DNA from: an uncultured Verrucomicrobiota bacterium | Lineage (GTDB): Bacteria > Verrucomicrobiota > Verrucomicrobiia > Opitutales > Opitutaceae | DNA length: 37,299 nucleotides | Direction of reading: 5' to 3' | Assembly (NCBI GenBank): GCA_903960515.1 | Contig: CAJCBL010000272.1 | Location: 1-37,299, forward strand | Part shown: piece after piece, positions 33,098-37,299 of the stretch | How positions within the stretch are numbered: position 1 is the stretch's first letter | Layout: the number at the start of each line of letters is the position of its first letter | Notes under the pieces: generated by a model | The model's database searches: none | What the model was told of the DNA's origin: nothing | Seen by the model: only the letters and a program-made list of their open reading frames with translations | Translations under genes and position numbers: made by a program

Positions 33098-34300
33098 ATG
33101 CTCTCGCCACGCCTGGCCCTCGCGGTCCTCCTCGGTCTCGCCACCGCTTACGCCCGCGCCGATCTGATCCTGCAAGCTCCGCAGGCCGCAGTGGTCGCGG
33201 GCGAGGAATTCGAGCTGGCCGTGCTGGTAACCAACCCGGGCTCCGAGCCCGCCAACCTGCCGCCCCTCGCAACGCTTTCGCTGATCGCCCGAGCCGATAC
33301 GCGCTCGGTCTCCGCCACCTTCCGCGCCCACGAACGCTCCAGCGACACCGTCACCCCCTTGGCCCCCGGCGGCTTCCGCCGCGTGGTGCTGCGCGGCCAA
33401 TTGCCGGCCGACTACACCGGCCTGGTCGTGCTCGACGCCTCCACCAGCGGCGCCGGGCGTGTCGCCGTGGAGTTCACACCCGCAACGCCCGCAGCGTTGG
33501 CCGCCAGCACCTCGCCCGCACCCGCAACCACCGCAGCCGCCAGCGCCCCCGTTCCCACTCCGCCACCGCGCAACGACTTCGGCATCGCGCCGCACGAACC
33601 GATCTACTTCGCCGTAGGTGGCAACGGCGGGGCCAACGCCCGCTTCCAACTCAGCTTCAAGTTCCGCCCCATCGGCCCCTCCGACGACCGCGTAGCCGGC
33701 CGCGGCTTCTGGGAGGATGCCTATGCCTCCTACACCCAAACCTCGCTGTGGGACCTCCACTCCCTGTCCAAGCCGTTCACCGACTCAAGCTACAAGCCCG
33801 CACTCTTCTACTACCGTTACGACACCGGGTCGGCCTTCCTTGGTGGCCGCCTAGGCATCGCCGCCGGTTTCGAGCACGAGTCCAACGGCAAGGGCCCGCC
33901 CGACAGCCGCAGCATCAACATGGTTTTCGCCCGGCCCACCCTGCGCTGGGGCCCGCCCGGCGGCTGGCAGTTCCTCGTATCGCCCAAGCTTTACTGGTAC
34001 CTCGACAAGAGCGAAAATGCCGACATCACCAGCTTCCGCGGCTACGGCGACTTCCTCTTCGCCGTAGAGCATCCCACCAGTTGGAAACTCGCCGCCACTC
34101 TGCGGGCCGGCACCTCAGGCAAAGGCAGCGTGCAACTCGACGCCTCGTATCCGTTCTCGCGCATCAACGACTACTTCCCCCTCGGCCTGGTGCACGGCTA
34201 TCTTTGCTTTCAGTATTTCAACGGCTGGGGCGAAAGCCTGCTGCAGTACAATGTGCGCGCCGACACCCAGTTGCGCGTCGGGTTCATGGCCATCCGCTGA
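33098..34300 (+). CDS. pldA: Outer-membrane phospholipase A (OMPLA) with N-terminal Ig-like domain
   Basis: 400 residues from the ATG at 33098; a GTG at 33065 gives 11 more residues and hides the signal peptide. After a signal peptide (1-22) an Ig/CARDB-like domain (about 25-130) leads through a Pro/Ala/Thr-rich linker (131-160) to a 12-strand-type barrel. The catalytic set matches E. coli OMPLA: His260 and Ser262 in FEHESNG, and Asn274 in SRSINMVF, with spacings of 2 and 12 as in His142, Ser144, Asn156. The enzyme cuts surface-exposed phospholipids. E. coli OMPLA (289 residues) has no such N-terminal domain. Confidence 0.92.
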   Translation: MLSPRLALAVLLGLATAYARADLILQAPQAAVVAGEEFELAVLVTNPGSEPANLPPLATLSLIARADTRSVSATFRAHERSSDTVTPLAPGGFRRVVLRGQLPADYTGLVVLDASTSGAGRVAVEFTPATPAALAASTSPAPATTAAASAPVPTPPPRNDFGIAPHEPIYFAVGGNGGANARFQLSFKFRPIGPSDDRVAGRGFWEDAYASYTQTSLWDLHSLSKPFTDSSYKPALFYYRYDTGSAFLGGRLGIAAGFEHESNGKGPPDSRSINMVFARPTLRWGPPGGWQFLVSPKLYWYLDKSENADITSFRGYGDFLFAVEHPTSWKLAATLRAGTSGKGSVQLDASYPFSRINDYFPLGLVHGYLCFQYFNGWGESLLQYNVRADTQLRVGFMAIR

Positions 34301-34468
34301 GCGGTCGTGGTTCAGTCCGGTTGCAGGTCCGTACTTTCGCCTCCTTACCTCCTAGGGGCGCTTAAAGCTGGAACCTGGAGGCTGAAATCGAAAGCCGAGG
34401 GCCCAAGCCCAGGGCCGTGGCCCCTGCGGCTGCTTCCCGGGGATCGATAGTGGGGCCGGGGAATAACA

Positions 34469-37270
34469 TTGAATAGTCACCACGCCCGGAGACACTGGCG
34501 GCGCATGCGCGCCGGCTCTCCCCACTCGCAATCGCTGCGTATCGCCGCCGTCTACGCGATCGTGGGGGCGTGCTGGATTCTGTTCTCTGACCGCATCGCC
34601 AACGCGCTTGTCCGGGACCCCGGTGCGTTGCTGTTGGTAAACACGCTCAAGGGCTGGTTCTTCATCGCGGTCACCGCCCTGCTGCTCCACCTGCTTGTGC
34701 GCCGCCAACTCGTGCACACCACCGGAGCGACCGCCGCCCGGGCCGCTGCCGAGGCCGGCCGGGCCCGCGCCGAGGGCCAGCGTGAGCGCGCCCGCGAGGA
34801 GGCCCTCGCCGCCGGCCAACGCCTCGCCCTGGCCACCCGGGCCGCCCATATCGGCACCTGGGAACTGGATGTGGTCAGGGGGACTGTTCTCGCCGACGAA
34901 CAGATGTCCGCAATCTACGGTTACCGCGCGGGGGAGGCCCCCGGCACGCTCGCCTCCTGGTTGGACCGCATACATCCCGGCGACCGGGAGATCCTCAACC
35001 ACCAAATACAGGCGGCACTCGAGGGCACCCGGGAATACCACCCTCAGTTCCGCCTGCTCTTGCCCGACGGGCAGATCCGCCACGTGGAGGGCCACGCCTC
35101 CGTGCAACGCGGGCCCGACGGCCGCCCGCTGCGGCTCATCGGGGTAAACAGGGACATCACCGAACGAATCCTTGCCGAGCAACGCTACCGCCTGCTCGCC
35201 GACAATATCGGCGATGTGCTCTGGACCCTCGACCTGGAGACGCGCCGCTTCACCTACATTTCCCCCTCTGTCGAGAAACTGAGCGGCTACACCGCTGCCG
35301 AAGCGCTCGCCCATAGCCTGGAGGACTGCCTAGCCCCCGCATCCCTGGCGCTCGTCAACGCGACCCTTCCCGCCCGTGTACAGGCTTTCCTCGCCGGTGA
35401 TCCGGGCGCCGTCACCCAAACCCAGGAGCTGGAGCAATACCACCGCAACGGCTCCACGGTGTGGACCGAGATCGTCACCACATTGCTACACAAACCGCCG
35501 GGCGGGATCGAGGTCCTCGGTGTAACCCGAGACATCAGCCAGCGCCGCGCCGCCCAAGTCGCGCTGAACGTCAGCGCCCAGCGCCTGCGCCACGCCGAGG
35601 AGCTGGCCGGCATCGGCCACTGGTCCATTCAACTGGCTACCGGCCTCGTCGAGGGGTCGGCCGGAGCAGCCCGTATCTACGGGCTGACGCCAGCTCGCTG
35701 GGACATCGCCACGGTGCAGGCGATCCCGCTGCCGGAGTACCGGGCCGGTCTCGACGAAGCCCTGCGCGCCTTCGTGGCCGAGGGCCGGCCCTACGATGCG
35801 CATTTCAAGATCCGACGCCCAGATACAGGGGCCATCACCTCGATCCATTCACGGGCCGAATATGATACCAGTACCCACACCATATTCGGCGTCTTCCAAG
35901 ACGTTACAGCCCAGGAGCAGGCGCTGGAAGCGGTCCGCAGCAGCGAGGCGAAACTGCGCCTGCTGGTGAGCAATGCCCCAGTCGTCCTCTTCCAGATCGA
36001 CGCCGCCGGCATCTTCCGCATGTCCGAGGGCAGGGGGCTGGAGAAACTCGGACTGCGCCCCGGCCAGGTCGAGGGCCAGTCGGTATTCGAGGTCTACCGC
36101 GATTTCCCCGAGATCGTCGCCCAGGTGAGAGCAGCTCTCGCGGGCCAGACGATCCAAGGAACCACCACTATTGGCTCAACCGTATTTGAGACATTCTATT
36201 ATCCGCTGCTCGATGCCGACGGCCGGCTTACCGACGTCATCGGTCTTGCCGTCGACGTCACCGCCCGCAAGCAGGCCGAGGCGCAGCTTCGGCTTCGCGG
36301 CGCGGCATTGGAGGCCGCAGCCCACGCCATCGCCATCACCGATGCCCGTGGCTCCATCGAATGGGTCAACCCGGCCTTCACCAAACACACCGGATACAGC
36401 TCCGAGGAGGCCCTCGGCCGCGACCTCGGCAAGCTCGTCCAGTCCGGGCAGCAGACCGCCGACTTCTACCGCCACCTCTGGGCCACCATGGCCGGTGGCG
36501 ACACCTGGCACGGAGAGCTCGTCAACCGCCGCAAGGACGGCGCCCTCATCGCCGAGGAGGAGACGATCACCCCGGTGCGCGACGAGCAGGGGCGTATCGC
36601 CCACTACATAGCCATCAAGCAGGACATCACCGAGCGCCGGCGTCTCCAGGAACAGGTTTTGCGCTCCCAACGCCTTGATAGCGTGGGCCGCCTGGCCGGC
36701 GGCATCGCCCACGATCTCAACAACATCCTTGTCCCCATCCTCATGGCGCCCTCGCTGCTGCGTGAAACCGTCACCGACCCCGCAGCCGGCGAGATACTCA
36801 ACTCCATTGAGACCAGCGCCAATCGCGGTGCCGCCATAATCCGCCAGTTGCTCACCTTCAGCCGCGGCAGCGGCGGCCAACGCGTGCCTGTGCAACTGCG
36901 CGGCATTGTTGGAGACATGGCTTCCATCATCCGCGAAACCTTCCCCAAGGATATCCGTACCAGCACAGACCTGCCCGCCGAGCCCTGGCCGGTGGAGGGC
37001 GACCCCACCCAGCTTCACCAAGTGCTCATGAATCTGTGCGTGAACGCTCGCGACGCCATGCCGGAAGGCGGCGGGCTTACCATCGCGCTGGAGAACGTCG
37101 AACTCGATGCCGCCGCCGTGGCCGGACACCCGGGCGCATCCCCCGGGCCGCACATGATGCTAGGAGCCTGTCGGACTTCGGCCTCCAGTCTCAATAAGCG
37201 CGAATTGAAGCCTCGTATTCTCATTTCGTTGCCAAAAAACCGCGCCGCGAACTCGTATACGTTCCTGTAG
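34469..37270 (+). CDS. Multi-PAS sensor histidine kinase, 3' end lost to an insertion
   Basis: Starts at TTG 34469, or less likely at ATG 34505. Two TM helices at the N-terminus (AVYAIVGACWILFSD and KGWFFIAVTALLLHLLV) are followed by about five PAS/PAC units (about 120-725). The HisKA box has His748 in AGGIAHDLNN, and the first ATPase motif is the N-box HQVLMNLCVNARDAM. At residue about 898, in PHMML, the frame enters the mobile element and stops after about 35 foreign residues, so the G-boxes and any receiver are missing. The DLNN H-box form is typical of kinases that end in a receiver. The kinase is probably inactive as it stands. Confidence 0.9.
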   Translation: MNSHHARRHWRRMRAGSPHSQSLRIAAVYAIVGACWILFSDRIANALVRDPGALLLVNTLKGWFFIAVTALLLHLLVRRQLVHTTGATAARAAAEAGRARAEGQRERAREEALAAGQRLALATRAAHIGTWELDVVRGTVLADEQMSAIYGYRAGEAPGTLASWLDRIHPGDREILNHQIQAALEGTREYHPQFRLLLPDGQIRHVEGHASVQRGPDGRPLRLIGVNRDITERILAEQRYRLLADNIGDVLWTLDLETRRFTYISPSVEKLSGYTAAEALAHSLEDCLAPASLALVNATLPARVQAFLAGDPGAVTQTQELEQYHRNGSTVWTEIVTTLLHKPPGGIEVLGVTRDISQRRAAQVALNVSAQRLRHAEELAGIGHWSIQLATGLVEGSAGAARIYGLTPARWDIATVQAIPLPEYRAGLDEALRAFVAEGRPYDAHFKIRRPDTGAITSIHSRAEYDTSTHTIFGVFQDVTAQEQALEAVRSSEAKLRLLVSNAPVVLFQIDAAGIFRMSEGRGLEKLGLRPGQVEGQSVFEVYRDFPEIVAQVRAALAGQTIQGTTTIGSTVFETFYYPLLDADGRLTDVIGLAVDVTARKQAEAQLRLRGAALEAAAHAIAITDARGSIEWVNPAFTKHTGYSSEEALGRDLGKLVQSGQQTADFYRHLWATMAGGDTWHGELVNRRKDGALIAEEETITPVRDEQGRIAHYIAIKQDITERRRLQEQVLRSQRLDSVGRLAGGIAHDLNNILVPILMAPSLLRETVTDPAAGEILNSIETSANRGAAIIRQLLTFSRGSGGQRVPVQLRGIVGDMASIIRETFPKDIRTSTDLPAEPWPVEGDPTQLHQVLMNLCVNARDAMPEGGGLTIALENVELDAAAVAGHPGASPGPHMMLGACRTSASSLNKRELKPRILISLPKNRAANSYTFL

Positions 37271-37299
37271 CCGCTTTGGGTGCTCAAAGTCCGACAGGC
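37164..37299. mobile_element. MITE-like element, about 136 bp, possibly complete but for its last bases
   Basis: Follows CTAG at 37160-37163. Its ends GCCTGTCGGACTT (37166-37178) and AAGTCCGACAGGC (37287-37299) form a perfect 13-bp inverted repeat 134 bases apart, with no room for a transposase. The window stops at this point. The outer GA bases would make the repeat longer if the sequence continued TC. The terminus is identical to that of the element at 1-136. Confidence 0.7.

Noticed and set aside
1-37299. tRNA, rRNA, CRISPR or prophage signals
   Set aside because: None recognised by eye on either strand; a covariance-model search would be needed to exclude small RNAs.

Overview
The window reads as one complete high-GC contig of a Gram-negative heterotroph. 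Outer-membrane genes (TonB-dependent receptor, OMPLA-type phospholipase, KdsD-type isomerase), secreted GH31 and GH97 alpha-glucosidases, oversized or fused household proteins, few Shine-Dalgarno sequences and word-like intergenic repeats together suggest a Verrucomicrobiota member, perhaps Opitutaceae. There is no rRNA or marker gene to prove this. No tRNA, rRNA, CRISPR or phage genes were seen.

Layout. 1-136 is the end of a transposable element that entered the sequence CTAG inside a GH31 glucosidase gene (69-1490). 1491-3394 is mostly repeats around a lone DUF922-like metalloprotease. 3395-4873 is an M32 carboxypeptidase, followed by a REP-rich gap that ends in a tiny 27-residue membrane protein with a strong ribosome site and a strong terminator (5558-5684). 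Then come a secreted Bcp-type peroxiredoxin, a three-gene ABC-2 exporter (minus strand), a TonB receptor, KdsD (minus) and a divergent LysM lipoprotein.

The minus-strand block 14730-23253 holds, in transcription order, a PTS EIIA-domain protein, two tandem CorA channels of identical length, a P-type Mg2+ importer (MgtA/B type), a second EIIA-domain protein with an extra C-terminal domain, and a GH97 glucosidase. Two EIIA proteins bracketing three Mg2+ transporters of two mechanistic classes look like a phosphorylation-controlled magnesium module. This is the best candidate here for an undescribed system. One CorA carries SMN in place of the near-invariant GMN motif.

The right third (23617-37299) holds a hybrid histidine kinase, divergent from two tandem HDOD proteins, a GIDE-LemA fusion, an Rh-type ammonium channel, an adenylate-kinase-like protein with a long C-terminal extension, RsuA, an outer-membrane phospholipase A with an added N-terminal domain, and a multi-PAS histidine kinase. 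That kinase is cut at a second CTAG by an element sharing the left-hand terminal sequence; this copy has matching inverted ends 134 bp apart and looks like a MITE.

Intergenic DNA carries at least three REP-like palindrome families, a dispersed GACCTGTCCC repeat and word-like heptamer repeats. Functions are assigned by recognition of motifs and family patterns, without database searches.
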